Origin: JANQPX01 sp039197065
GTDB taxonomy: Bacteria > Pseudomonadota > Alphaproteobacteria > Geminicoccales > Geminicoccaceae
DNA length: 64,000 bases
Assembly: GCA_039197065.1 (NCBI GenBank)
Contig: JBCCUL010000032.1
Coordinates: 55,838 to 119,837, forward strand
Reading direction: 5' to 3'
Within the stretch, counting starts at the first letter, position 1, and the number at the start of each line of letters is the position of its first letter. The position numbers were made by a program, and so were the translations under genes. The notes beneath the pieces are model-generated. The model did no database searches and was not told the DNA's origin. It was given only the letters and a program-made list of their open reading frames with translations. Of this stretch, positions 1 through 7,704 are shown piece after piece.

Positions 1-299
1 CCGGCGATGTCGGCGATTTCCTGATCGGTGAGCGCTGCTATCCTGGCTTCCGCCTCTGCCGGCGCTATTCCGAGCGCAAGCATCTCGGCGCGAACATCGT
101 CGCGTGCAAGGAGGCTTCGGATCTGCTCCCTGTCACGAACCGCCCGTTCAACTGTGGTCGCTTCGTGCTCTTGCTGCTCGATGATGGTCTCGGTCGTCAC
201 CATGCCGGCATGCGTGATGCCGATCGGCAGGGATGTGATGACCATGACGGCGGCGAGAAAGAGCGCTGTCAGGGGATGGCGTCTTGTGGATAAGTTCAT
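1..299 (-). CDS. PA2779 family (DUF6627-type) exported protein, cut by the left edge
   Basis: An open frame reads leftwards from an ATG at 299 and leaves the window after about 99 codons, so the C-terminus is missing. It opens with a basic stretch (MNLSTRRH) and a hydrophobic segment of about 20 residues, typical of a signal peptide. A charged helical region follows, with ARDDVRAEMLALG, then EAEARIAALTDQEIADIA. The pattern of an aliphatic-Gly motif, EA, then a LTDxEI motif is what I know from the PA2779 family of small exported proteins of unknown function. In other proteobacteria a PA2778-type cysteine peptidase usually follows, which here would lie left of the window. The family call is from recognition of the motif only. 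Confidence 0.7.
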   Translation of the reverse strand, partial: MNLSTRRHPLTALFLAAVMVITSLPIGITHAGMVTTETIIEQQEHEATTVERAVRDREQIRSLLARDDVRAEMLALGIAPAEAEARIAALTDQEIADIA

Positions 300-419
300 G
301 ACTTTACCCGAAATCAAGAGACGTGAGTTCTTAGCCGTTAGCTGTAACACACGATCAAGTCTAAAGATTTATCAGCCATCAATCCACAAATCAACGCCGC
401 AAATAGAGCGTTGTCAGTC

Positions 420-1595
420 CTAGCGCCGCGGCCAGTTGGGATCGATCTCGAAGATCTGGTCGATCGAGAGCGGCATACCGCCGCCGCTAACGTCGGCATT
501 GCCGGCGATGATCAGGAAAATGACTGCCAGAATCAGGGCGATGACGACGGCCGCGCCGATTTTGATCCAACTGTAGGGACGCTCGCCTTGAACCTCGCCG
601 GTCTGGCCGTTGACCACAAACTGATAGGCCTTGCCGCCATAGCGATAGGAGGCGACCCAGACCGGAAGGAGGATGTGCTTGAAGCTGATGTCGCCGTAGC
701 GGGTCTGGATGTCGTGGATGCGCTGGCTGTCGCCGCCGATGTCGTGGCGCACGTCACGGCGAATGACCTGGGCCATCTCGGCCGTGGCCTCGCGAAAGCC
801 GCTCTCCAGGTCGAGCTGATAGGTCTCGCTTCTGAAGCCTGCCAGATATTCCTCCTGATAGGGAACGAGATGCTCTTGAAGCCAGGGCGTGAGATCGGAG
901 GTGAGCTCATGGGGCAGGGTGTGACTGGCGAGGATTAGGACATCGTCGAAGCGGCGGCGGACGCGCCCCCGAGCCGGGCTCCAGCGCATTTTGGGCACCA
1001 TGCGCTGCTGACGCACGCGCCGGCCTTTCCTGTCGCGCACCACGAAGGTCTGGCGCTCATGATAGACGATGCCGCGCTGGCCGACATAGCTGCTGGCGGT
1101 GTCGGCGTCGTAGGTCCAATAAGGCACATAGACGCCGGTAAGCTTACCCTCACCACGAGCGTATTTCTTGACGCCGGATGGCGCGAACCAGAGCGAACTC
1201 AGCCAACGCCTAAGGCGCTCCTTGCTTTCCTTTTCGTCGAGAACGAAGGCGACCAGCGCCTGTGGCTTGATCAGCTTGTGGTCTTCGGTACCGGCGACGA
1301 TGGCGCTGCCGCAATAGGGGCAGTCATCGGCGTGGATGTGTTGGTCGAAGTCGAACTCGGCAGCGCAGCCCGTGCATTTGACAGTGGACCGGACTTCCTC
1401 CGGCGCCTGTCTTCGTAAGGCATCGACCGCATGATCGTAGTCGAGCTCTTCGATCGGTTTGCCGCTGGGTTCGATCCGGCTTCGATAGCTGCAGTGGTCA
1501 CAGTGCAGCTGATCGGTGCCCGGCAGATAGCGCAGCACAGCCCCGCATTTCGGACAGGGAAAGCGCGTTTCGACCGACGCCTCGGATTGAGCCAT
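420..1595 (-). CDS. Zinc-ribbon protein with C-terminal membrane anchor
   Basis: The product is 391 residues from the ATG at 1595; a GTG two codons upstream is an alternative. Two zinc-ribbon knuckle pairs stand out in the N-terminal third: CPKCGAV with CDHCSY, then CTGCAAEF with CPYCGSAIV, so two TFIIB/rubredoxin-like ribbons are likely. A middle globular domain rich in aromatic residues follows. Near residue 345-368 a strongly hydrophobic stretch forms one membrane segment just before a short tail. Proteins of this make-up are often mislabelled as PriA-like helicases because of the ribbons, but no helicase motif is present. It lies 25 bp downstream of the SPFH-GYF gene on the same strand, so the two are probably co-transcribed. 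The function is unknown. Confidence 0.8.
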   Translation of the reverse strand: MAQSEASVETRFPCPKCGAVLRYLPGTDQLHCDHCSYRSRIEPSGKPIEELDYDHAVDALRRQAPEEVRSTVKCTGCAAEFDFDQHIHADDCPYCGSAIVAGTEDHKLIKPQALVAFVLDEKESKERLRRWLSSLWFAPSGVKKYARGEGKLTGVYVPYWTYDADTASSYVGQRGIVYHERQTFVVRDRKGRRVRQQRMVPKMRWSPARGRVRRRFDDVLILASHTLPHELTSDLTPWLQEHLVPYQEEYLAGFRSETYQLDLESGFREATAEMAQVIRRDVRHDIGGDSQRIHDIQTRYGDISFKHILLPVWVASYRYGGKAYQFVVNGQTGEVQGERPYSWIKIGAAVVIALILAVIFLIIAGNADVSGGGMPLSIDQIFEIDPNWPRR

Positions 1596-1620
1596 CGCCA
1601 CGTTAGAGCCCGTCAGTCCT

Positions 1621-2745
1621 CTACTTGCCGGGCAGCGGCGGCGGAACGGCGGCGAGATGGCCGGCGAGCTCGCTCACCTGGCCGGCAGGCTGCCAGTCAT
1701 TCATGCCTTGCGACCAGACGAGCGTTTCGCGCCGAAGGGTGCCGTCAGCGACCATGGCGGAAAGCTGGTCACCATTGAACGGCCCCTTCGCCGTGCCGCC
1801 GACATCCACGTGAAACGTCTTGTCGGCCGGCAGCGGCGGCGGTGTGCTTGCAGCAGCTGCCTGACTTACAGGGGGCGTCGAGGCGCCGGCCGCGCCGGAC
1901 AGCTGATCGGCCATCTGCTGGCCCATGGCGATGCCCGCGCCGATGCCGATGCCGGCACCCGCGGCGCCGCCCGGATTCTCGGCGGCTTTGGCGATGGACT
2001 CAGCGGTCTGATATTGGGTGTAGCGGGTGAGGTCGCCGACGACGCCCATGGCGGTGCGCCGATCCAGCGCTTCTTCGACCGCATCCGGCAGCGAAATGCT
2101 CTCCACCATCATCTGCGAGAGCTCGAGTCCGTAGAGGTCGAACTCCGGCATGATCTTGTTGGTCAGGAAGGTGCCGAGGGTTTCGTAGTTGGCGGCGAGA
2201 TCAAGGACCGGAATGCCGCTGTCCGCCATCACCGAGGAGAAGCGGGACACGATCATGTTGCGGAGCTGATCGGTGATCTCGTCCGTGGTGAAGTGACCGT
2301 CCGTACCGGCGATCTCCCGGATGAACATCACCGGATCCTTGATCTTGGTGACGTAGGTGCCGAACGCGCGCAGGCGCACCGGACCGAATTCCGGATCACG
2401 CAGCGTCACCGGGTGCTTGGTGCCCCATTTGAGGTCGGTGAAGCGCTTGGTGTTGACGAAGTAGATCTCCGCCTTGAACGGGCTCTGGAAGCCGTGATGC
2501 CAGCTCTCCATAGTCGAGATGATCGGCAGATTGGCGGTCTCCAGCGTGTACATGCCGGGCTCGAACACATCGGCGACCCGGCCTTCGTTGACGAAGACCG
2601 CGATCTGGCTCTCACGCACCGTCAGCTGCGCGCCATATTTTATCTCATTGCCATGGCGCTCGAAGCGCCAGAGCATCGTGTCCGAACTATCGTCGGTCCA
2701 CTCGATGACATCGACGAATTCACCGACAATCTTATCCCAGATCAT
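1621..2745 (-). CDS. SPFH (band 7)/YdjI-like protein with C-terminal GYF_2 domain
   Basis: 374 residues. Residues about 1-240 form an SPFH domain of the YdjI / virion-core-like type: an early I-V-G-E-F-V-D-V-I-E-W motif, a conserved FVNTKRFTDLKWGT region, and a C-terminal helical part around EALDRRTAMGVVG. An Ala/Gly-rich linker follows (about 255-300). A GYF_2 domain closes the protein (about 310-365, with GPFNGDQLSAMVADG and LVWSQGMNDW), then a PPPLPGK tail. SPFH proteins assemble into membrane-associated oligomers, and GYF_2 domains bind proline-rich peptides. The TelA protein encoded upstream ends in a PTPPPLP tail that could be such a ligand; that pairing is inference. The downstream gene is the zinc-ribbon membrane protein. 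Confidence 0.88.
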   Translation of the reverse strand: MIWDKIVGEFVDVIEWTDDSSDTMLWRFERHGNEIKYGAQLTVRESQIAVFVNEGRVADVFEPGMYTLETANLPIISTMESWHHGFQSPFKAEIYFVNTKRFTDLKWGTKHPVTLRDPEFGPVRLRAFGTYVTKIKDPVMFIREIAGTDGHFTTDEITDQLRNMIVSRFSSVMADSGIPVLDLAANYETLGTFLTNKIMPEFDLYGLELSQMMVESISLPDAVEEALDRRTAMGVVGDLTRYTQYQTAESIAKAAENPGGAAGAGIGIGAGIAMGQQMADQLSGAAGASTPPVSQAAAASTPPPLPADKTFHVDVGGTAKGPFNGDQLSAMVADGTLRRETLVWSQGMNDWQPAGQVSELAGHLAAVPPPLPGK

Positions 2746-2969
2746 TTTTCTATGACTCCGTCCTCAGTATTGATGCGGCGGCCAACCATCATGATGGGCA
2801 AGGCCGCCTGATGCATGGTCTGCGTGCCATCTGGCGAAGCTCGATCGTCACATTTGCCCATTGCAGTCGTCATTTCCAGCGCACGGCATCCACAGTTTTT
2901 CAAGATAAACCTGACTTTGTCTCCGATGTTAACGAAGCCTTCAGGTCCAGCGATTAGGCTCCGCGTCAT

Positions 2970-3045
2970 GGTCCATGCGACCCTGGGAATCCGCACACCC
3001 GAAGGGATAGGCCGCTGGGCTCGGACTTCCGGGATCGTATGGACC
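2970..3045. repeat. Intergenic palindromic repeat, family 1, copy 1
   Basis: This 76 bp imperfect palindrome lies in the 472 bp gap between telA and the SPFH gene. The left arm begins GGTCCATGCGACCCTGGGA and the right arm ends TTCCGGGATCGTATGGACC. Several arm differences are G:U compatible in RNA. The same element recurs at 36764-36838 and 57500-57574. No gene was found in the rest of the gap (2746-2969 and 3046-3217), which is non-coding on both strands as far as I can judge. Confidence 0.85.
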
Positions 3046-3217
3046 TGAATGGCGATGGCAGAGACAGCCGGTTAACGTTTCCTTTCAAGACCGCTGACCG
3101 TATGGTTCCCAGGCACGTAACCCAAAGCTCCCGTCTCCGGAAGCACCTTGCCGCCAGACGAAACCCCGTCCTGTCAGCAGGTGCACCAGGCAAGTCAAGC
3201 CTCCAACGGCCCGTTGG

Positions 3218-4372
3218 CTAGCTGGAGGGGAGGGGGGGCGGGGTTGGGTTGCTGCGGGAGCGGGCGGCGGCGAGCACGTTTCGAAGCTCGATCTCGCACT
3301 CCTGGAGCTTGGCTTCGGCCTCGACGCGCTTGCGCTTGCCTTCGTCCGCGATCTGCAGGCTTTCCTCGATGGTCTCGATCAGCATCTTGTTGGCCTCGAC
3401 GACCACCTCGATGTCGAACACGCCGCGCTCCACCTCTTTCCTGATCTCGGCATTGGCCTGCTTCAGGTTCTCGGCATTAGCGGTGAGCAGCTCGTTGGTG
3501 AGGTCGGTCGCGTTCTTCAGCGTCTTGGAGGCCTGGTTCGAGCGGTGGATGGTCACCGCCTGGGCCAGCTGCTGACGCCAGAGCGGGATGGTGTTGGCCA
3601 TGGTAGAGTTGATCTTGTTCAGGAGGCTCTTGTCGTTCTCCTGCACCAGGCGAATGCTCGGTAAGCCCTGCATGGCCACCTGGCGGGTCAGCCTGAGGTC
3701 ATGCACGCGCCGCTCCAGGTCGTCGCGGGCGGAGCGGAGGTCTCGCAATTCCTGCGCCTTCAGGACATCGCCGCTGGCTTCGGCCTCCTTGTGGAGGGCG
3801 GGGATCATCTCCTCATCGGCGCGCTTCAGCATCTCTTCGCCGGCCGCGATGTAGTCGGCGAGGGTGTGGAAATATTCGAGATTGGCGTCGTAGAGACGGT
3901 CGAGCGAGGCGATGTCGGTCATCAGCGTGGTTTTGTGATGCTCGAGCTCGTCGCCGATCCGGTCGATCTGGTCGCGCACTTCCTCATAGCGCTGCAGGAA
4001 CTTGGCGACCGGCTTGCCCCAGCCGAAGATCTTCTCGATCCAGGAGGGCTCCAGGCGCGGGTCGAGTCCTTCGACGTCGAAGCCGCGCAGGATGGTCACC
4101 ATGCTGTTCAGCGACGCGCCGGCGGGGCCGGTGTCCTTGTTCTTGACCCCTTCGAGCATGTGATCGGAGACGGTGGTCAGCTGCTTTTGCGCCTTCGATC
4201 CGAAAAAGATGATCGAATTGGCGTCATCCATCTCAAGCTCGGCGATGCATTTTTCGATTCGGCTGCGCTTATCGGCGTCGGCCTCGTCATAAGGTATGAG
4301 ATCGCCTTTCAAGAGCGCTTCCGGCGCCATCGGCATAGGTGTCGTCGAGGTGGTGTCGGTCGTCGTCGCCAT
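3218..4372 (-). CDS. telA: TelA/KlaA-type toxic anion resistance protein
   Basis: 384 residues from the ATG at 4372. That start has GGGAG about 10 nt upstream, and a TTG at 4378 is less well placed. The protein matches the TelA family throughout. It has a Thr-rich variable N-terminus, a conserved region with FGSKAQKQLTTVSDHML, the marker WIEKIFGWGKPVAKFLQRYE, then long helical and probably coiled-coil stretches with LWRQQLAQAVTI and NATDLTNELL. The C-terminus is proline-rich (PTPPPLPSS). TelA homologues are linked to tellurite and cell-envelope stress resistance, with an unclear biochemical role. It is the second or third gene of a leftward set with xpaC (4547-5338), separated from it by a 174 bp gap holding an 18 bp tandem array. 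Confidence 0.9.
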   Translation of the reverse strand: MATTTDTTSTTPMPMAPEALLKGDLIPYDEADADKRSRIEKCIAELEMDDANSIIFFGSKAQKQLTTVSDHMLEGVKNKDTGPAGASLNSMVTILRGFDVEGLDPRLEPSWIEKIFGWGKPVAKFLQRYEEVRDQIDRIGDELEHHKTTLMTDIASLDRLYDANLEYFHTLADYIAAGEEMLKRADEEMIPALHKEAEASGDVLKAQELRDLRSARDDLERRVHDLRLTRQVAMQGLPSIRLVQENDKSLLNKINSTMANTIPLWRQQLAQAVTIHRSNQASKTLKNATDLTNELLTANAENLKQANAEIRKEVERGVFDIEVVVEANKMLIETIEESLQIADEGKRKRVEAEAKLQECEIELRNVLAAARSRSNPTPPPLPSS

Positions 4373-4399
4373 CGTCAATCGGCTCCCTTTATGTCATCC

Positions 4400-4542
4400 C
4401 GCTGTCTTCGCAAGACCCGCTGTCTTCGCAAGACCCGCTGTCGTCGCACGATCCGCTGGGTCTCACGGCCCCGTCATTATCGTGCAAACGCTGTCATCAT
4501 ACGTCCCGCCTACGTCGCACGACCCGCGGTCGTCGTACGAAC
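4400..4542. repeat. Tandem array of about eight 18 bp units with internal dyads
   Basis: The array fills most of the gap between xpaC and telA. Units 1 and 2 are identical (CGCTGTCTTCGCAAGACC at 4400-4417 and 4418-4435). Unit 3 is CGCTGTCGTCGCACGATC, and five further units diverge up to 4542. The unit core is a dyad, GTCnT-CGC-AnGAC. When the arm base changes, its partner often changes with it: GTCTT/AAGAC and GTCGT/ACGAT here, GTCAT/ATGAC in the second array at 21061-21096. It could be a multi-site protein-binding region or a series of small stem-loops in the xpaC-telA transcript. It is not a CRISPR array, since there are no spacers. Confidence 0.85.
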
Positions 4543-4546
4543 CGGA

Positions 4547-5338
4547 TCAATAGACGCCTTCCCGTTTCAGCCTGGTGGTCAGGACCTCGATCTGCACGTC
4601 GAGATCGACCATGTCGTTGTCGAGCAGATGCTGGTATTGCTCCTCGCATACCGTTTCCATGTCGGCGAGCAATGTGCGGAAGTTTTCCTCCAGCTCCGCG
4701 GAATTGGCGTCGCCGCGCGTGCGGGCGAACTTGTCGGTGACCTGCTGCGCGCCATCGAGATACACGTTCAGGAACTTTCGAGCGCGCCGGAAGTCCTCAG
4801 GATCGTCGCCGATCCGATCGAGGATCTTCTCACCCCAGGCGCTGATGCGCTGCAACCGTTCGCGAAAGTCGCGCGAGCCGATGTTTTCACCGGCCGCTTC
4901 CAGGCGTTCCAGCTTGCGGTAAGCTTCTTCGAGCGCAGCGGCCACATCCTTGTCGTTCGAGAGTTTCAGACGCTTGTCGAAGCCATAGGTGAGGTAAAAG
5001 CCGAGAAGCGCCGCCCCTCCAAAGCAGATGCCGATGGCAGGATTGTGACCGGCGACCATGGCCGTTAATGCCGTGCCGACAGCGGTAATCACGCCGCCGA
5101 TCGTCTTCAACGGCAAGGATGAGCTCATCGGACGACGTTTCGCCTGGTAGAGGCCGCGTCTGGTGACCCAGGCGCCGAGCAGCAGCAGGCCGAGGGCGAC
5201 GGCGCTCGAGAGAAAGCCGGCGAGCGCGCCTTTGCCGAGCGCGATGATCATGGCCCAGAGGAGAGGCAGCGGCAGAAGAAACAGCAGCCAGCCGCCGATC
5301 CAGATCGGACGCCGTCGTGACGGGCGGGAGGATGCCAT
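4547..5338 (-). CDS. xpaC: XpaC family protein (5-bromo-4-chloroindolyl phosphate hydrolysis family)
   Basis: 263 residues from the ATG at 5338; a GTG one codon upstream directly follows the stop of the preceding small gene. The N-terminal 120 residues carry four hydrophobic segments in two pairs (about 14-33 with 38-60, and about 80-98 with 103-120). A soluble helical domain follows, with KLSNDKDVAAALEEAYRKL, GENIGSRDFRERLQRIS and KFLNVYLDGAQQVTDKFA, which is the conserved XpaC core. Family members are usually encoded beside telA, as here, and are thought to act with it in the envelope. The enzymatic name is historical and does not describe a proven activity. Spacing to the upstream small lipoprotein gene suggests translational coupling. 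Confidence 0.85.
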   Translation of the reverse strand: MASSRPSRRRPIWIGGWLLFLLPLPLLWAMIIALGKGALAGFLSSAVALGLLLLGAWVTRRGLYQAKRRPMSSSLPLKTIGGVITAVGTALTAMVAGHNPAIGICFGGAALLGFYLTYGFDKRLKLSNDKDVAAALEEAYRKLERLEAAGENIGSRDFRERLQRISAWGEKILDRIGDDPEDFRRARKFLNVYLDGAQQVTDKFARTRGDANSAELEENFRTLLADMETVCEEQYQHLLDNDMVDLDVQIEVLTTRLKREGVY

Positions 5339-5341
5339 CAC

Positions 5342-5467
5342 TCAGTTCCAAAAGCCGAAGGAAAAGGGAACATGAAGCGCCTTGACCCACATCGCCTGGC
5401 AGCTGGCGAGTCCGGTCGTCGACAGCAGCAGAACAACGCCCAGCAGCTTCGTCAGCATGGACGACAT
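5342..5467 (-). CDS. Small putative lipoprotein upstream of xpaC
   Basis: A 41-residue product from the ATG at 5467 (alternative ATG at 5458). The frame extends to 5551, but the upstream part is Arg/Pro-rich and looks like non-coding sequence. The peptide is MSSMLTKLLG followed by a hydrophobic core and the lipobox-like LASC at about residues 20-23, then a short tail ending FSFGFWN. Its stop is three bases before the xpaC ATG, which argues for coupled translation. This is weaker than the neighbouring genes because the peptide is so short. If real, it is a minimal lipoprotein partner of XpaC/TelA. Confidence 0.5.
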   Translation of the reverse strand: MSSMLTKLLGVVLLLSTTGLASCQAMWVKALHVPFSFGFWN

Positions 5468-5795
5468 GTTCGGTCGCCTCGGCGGCCGTCTGGCGGGCGA
5501 ACGCTGCGTCGCGGCGGCGGGAAAAACTGACTTATTTTCAGTTGCAGACATCGATCATCACATCATCAGCTAAGACTATAGTTGTCATCGCCATGGGCGA
5601 ACGCAAGTCTAAATCTTGCAGACCATCCATGATGATCGTATTGCGGGAAATGCCCTTCGATGACTCACAACCCCCGACCAGATGGCCGATCAATGCGCTG
5701 TTCACCATGATGTGCGCCCCTGGCTGCCTGGTTAACCCGAGGTTCAGCGCGCCTGGAAGATCGTCTCCGTAAAGCAAAAGCGCCTTGGAGGCCGA

Positions 5796-6542
5796 ATGAG
5801 GTTTCGTTTGATGATGGTTTTGCTGGTCTTGTTGGCTCTGTTGATCGTTCCGCATCTTTTGATGGCAAGCCGCATCCAGGGCTATGCCCATTGGAGCCAG
5901 GCGCGCTGGGACAGCGCCGGCATTATCGATGCCCGTCCAGCCGGGGTCGACGAGGCCGTCATTCAGGTCTATGCGGCGCGCGCCTGGGGCTGGAAGGGGG
6001 TTTTTGCGGTTCATAGCTGGATCGTGCTGAAGCATGCGGGATCGACCAGCTACGATCGCTATGATGTTGTCGGCTGGGGGGTGAACAGAGGCGCGCCTGC
6101 CGTGCGCAGGAACCGCCATGCGGCCGACGGCCACTGGGCGGGCAACCCGCCGGAACTGCTGCTGGATCGGCGTGGTCCCGAGGTGGAGGCGCTGGTGAGG
6201 GAGGTCGAGCAGGCGATCGCCGACTACCCCTATCCCGACAGCTACGTCACCTGGCCGGGGCCGAACTCCAACACATTCATCGCCCATCTCGGCCGGAAAG
6301 TGCCGGATCTCGGCCTGGAGCTGCCGCCGACCGCGGTCGGCAAGGATTTTCTGGATCGGGGGGCTTTTGCTGCATCGACCCCGTCGGGCAGCGGCTATCA
6401 GCTCTCGATTTTCGGGGTTTTTGGGGCCTCGCTCAGCCGGGGCGAAGGGCTGGAGCTCCACCTTCTCGGCCTGACGCTCGGCTTCGACCCGGCGGATCTG
6501 GCGATCAAGCTTCCCGGCCTAGGCCGTCTCAGCCTCCGCTAA
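5796..6542 (+). CDS. DUF3750 domain-containing protein
   Basis: 248 residues. Residues 5-23 form one hydrophobic N-terminal segment (a membrane anchor or uncleaved signal). The rest matches DUF3750: VIQVYAARAWGWKGVFAVHSW, a YDVVGWG motif, a DGHWAGNPPE motif and YPYPDSYVTWPGPNSNTF. The conserved His, Trp and Asn residues suggest an enzyme active site outside the cytoplasm, but no activity is established. It stands alone on the plus strand between leftward xpaC and the rightward protease gene. Its stop codon is followed two bases later by the family 2 repeat (6545-6625). Confidence 0.88.
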   Translation: MRFRLMMVLLVLLALLIVPHLLMASRIQGYAHWSQARWDSAGIIDARPAGVDEAVIQVYAARAWGWKGVFAVHSWIVLKHAGSTSYDRYDVVGWGVNRGAPAVRRNRHAADGHWAGNPPELLLDRRGPEVEALVREVEQAIADYPYPDSYVTWPGPNSNTFIAHLGRKVPDLGLELPPTAVGKDFLDRGAFAASTPSGSGYQLSIFGVFGASLSRGEGLELHLLGLTLGFDPADLAIKLPGLGRLSLR

Positions 6543-6544
6543 GC

Positions 6545-6625
6545 GGTGGTGTGACCACCTCATGGGTTTGGGACGTTGTCCAAGAATGCGTCCCTGATTG
6601 ATGGATATGCGGTTTTCTGTCGGGG
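6545..6625 (+). repeat. Post-stop repeat, family 2, copy A
   Basis: An 81 bp element starting two bases after the DUF3750 stop. It opens with the perfect palindrome GGTGGT-GTG-ACCACC, continues CATGGGTTTG, has AAGAATGCG in the middle, and ends GATATGCGG then TGTCGGGG. Copies B (63738-63818) and C (57851-57932, minus strand) share these blocks in the same order and spacing. Copies D and E share the opening palindrome. Every copy begins at the stop codon of the preceding gene and points the same way as that gene. Confidence 0.85.
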
Positions 6626-6684
6626 AAAAGTGAGAGGGCGCGGCCGCCAGCTTTAGGCTGACTTGCGCCATGCCCGAAAAAGAA

Positions 6685-6708
6685 GCCCCGGCTCGTTGGA
6701 GCCGGGGC
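6685..6708. terminator. Perfect 10 bp GC hairpin with U-tract for leftward transcripts
   Basis: Stem GCCCCGGCTC / GAGCCGGGGC with a GTTG loop. The A-rich GAAAAAGAA on its left gives a T-rich tail only when read on the minus strand. To the right there is no T-run. It can fold for DUF3750 readthrough but looks better suited to stop antisense transcription entering from the protease side. Confidence 0.6.
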
Positions 6709-6805
6709 AGTCACCAGGGAGATTCGGGTGGAGCCTGCCGGCTGATCGATGGCTGGCTCCGAAAGGGAGGCATGCTTCGTTATAGATGAGGGAATTCAAG
6801 ACAGA

Positions 6806-6821
6806 TGTGAGCGATGTCACA
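6806..6821. promoter_or_regulatory. CRP-type operator, perfect TGTGA-N6-TCACA
   Basis: TGTGAGCGATGTCACA matches the classical CRP consensus at all ten specified bases. It lies in the 475 bp non-coding stretch between DUF3750 and the protease lipoprotein, about 197 bp upstream of the protease start, followed by an AT-rich segment (6830-6850) that could hold a promoter. The regulator at 29192-29908 keeps the E. coli CRP base-contact residues, so it is a plausible binder. The rest of 6626-7017 shows no gene. Confidence 0.5.
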
Positions 6822-7017
6822 CCGCTGCGAATTTTATTAAATTTTTTGACGAAGCCCTGTGACCGGCTATAACGTTGGGGTCCGACAGCAAGTTCCAAGC
6901 TTCAAAAGGTAATCCCGTACGTATTTCCAACGCATCCGAGATGGCTGTCGGCGAATCTTTGATGCTATGATTGCTAAAGTTTTAACGAAATAAGCTGGAA
7001 AAGCCGGAGGAACCATT

Positions 7018-7659
7018 TTGCCCATTGGTGGTCTTCGCCTCGCTTTCATAACTGGTCTGCTCACAGCCTTTCTGACGGCCTGCAGCTCGCCACCCGACTC
7101 GATGGTGACCCCGCTGCACCGCTCCACCGTGCTGATCGAGCATGACGAGGGGCATGGTTCCGGCCTGATCGTTGGTCCAAGGCGCGTGCTCACCGCGCAT
7201 CACGTGGTTCAGGGCGAAGGGTTGGGCGTCCGCTTCTTCAGCGGCGAGGCCAATGCCGGCAGCGTGATCTGGAGCGATGCTGAACGCGATCTCGCGCTGA
7301 TCGACGTCGAGATCCCGGAAGGCCATCCGAAAGCGCCGCTCTCCTGCGATCATCCGGTGGCTGGCCAGCATGTCATCGCCGTCGGACACCCCATCCAGTC
7401 CCAATGGGTGATGGTGGGCGGCTATCTGCCGAACAGGAGCCCGATCGCCGGCCGGTTGGTGTCGCTGGGCTTTCCGGTCGGTCTCGGCACGTCCGGCGGG
7501 CCGGTCTTCGACGATCAGGGCCGGGTGATCGGGATCACGCTCGCCATTTTGGCGGAGCGCAGTTCGACCGAAGCCGCCTATGACGAGTTCAAAGATACAG
7601 GCATCGGGCTTATGCTGCCTTCCAGTAATTTCTGTAAGACCGTCGGCGTCCCCCAGTAG
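7018..7659 (+). CDS. Trypsin-like (S1/HtrA-type fold) serine protease lipoprotein
   Basis: 213 residues from a TTG start with a strong GGAGGA site five bases upstream. The N-terminus is a lipoprotein signal with lipobox LTAC near residue 22, so the enzyme is probably anchored to a membrane facing the periplasm. The catalytic triad is visible: His in RVLTAHHVV, Asp in ERDLALIDV, Ser in GLGTSGGPVFD. The oxyanion-type GTSGGP motif is intact. There is no PDZ domain, so this is a minimal protease domain. A perfect CRP-type site lies about 200 bp upstream. The next gene is 45 bp downstream on the same strand. Confidence 0.88.
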   Translation: MPIGGLRLAFITGLLTAFLTACSSPPDSMVTPLHRSTVLIEHDEGHGSGLIVGPRRVLTAHHVVQGEGLGVRFFSGEANAGSVIWSDAERDLALIDVEIPEGHPKAPLSCDHPVAGQHVIAVGHPIQSQWVMVGGYLPNRSPIAGRLVSLGFPVGLGTSGGPVFDDQGRVIGITLAILAERSSTEAAYDEFKDTGIGLMLPSSNFCKTVGVPQ

Positions 7660-7704
7660 CGGGCTTCGTCATCGTCGACGTCAGGCCTGAGACGGAGCCG
7701 CTCT

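Noticed and set aside
4400..4542. Possible CRISPR array
   Set aside because: The 18 bp units are directly adjacent without spacers, and no cas gene is present.
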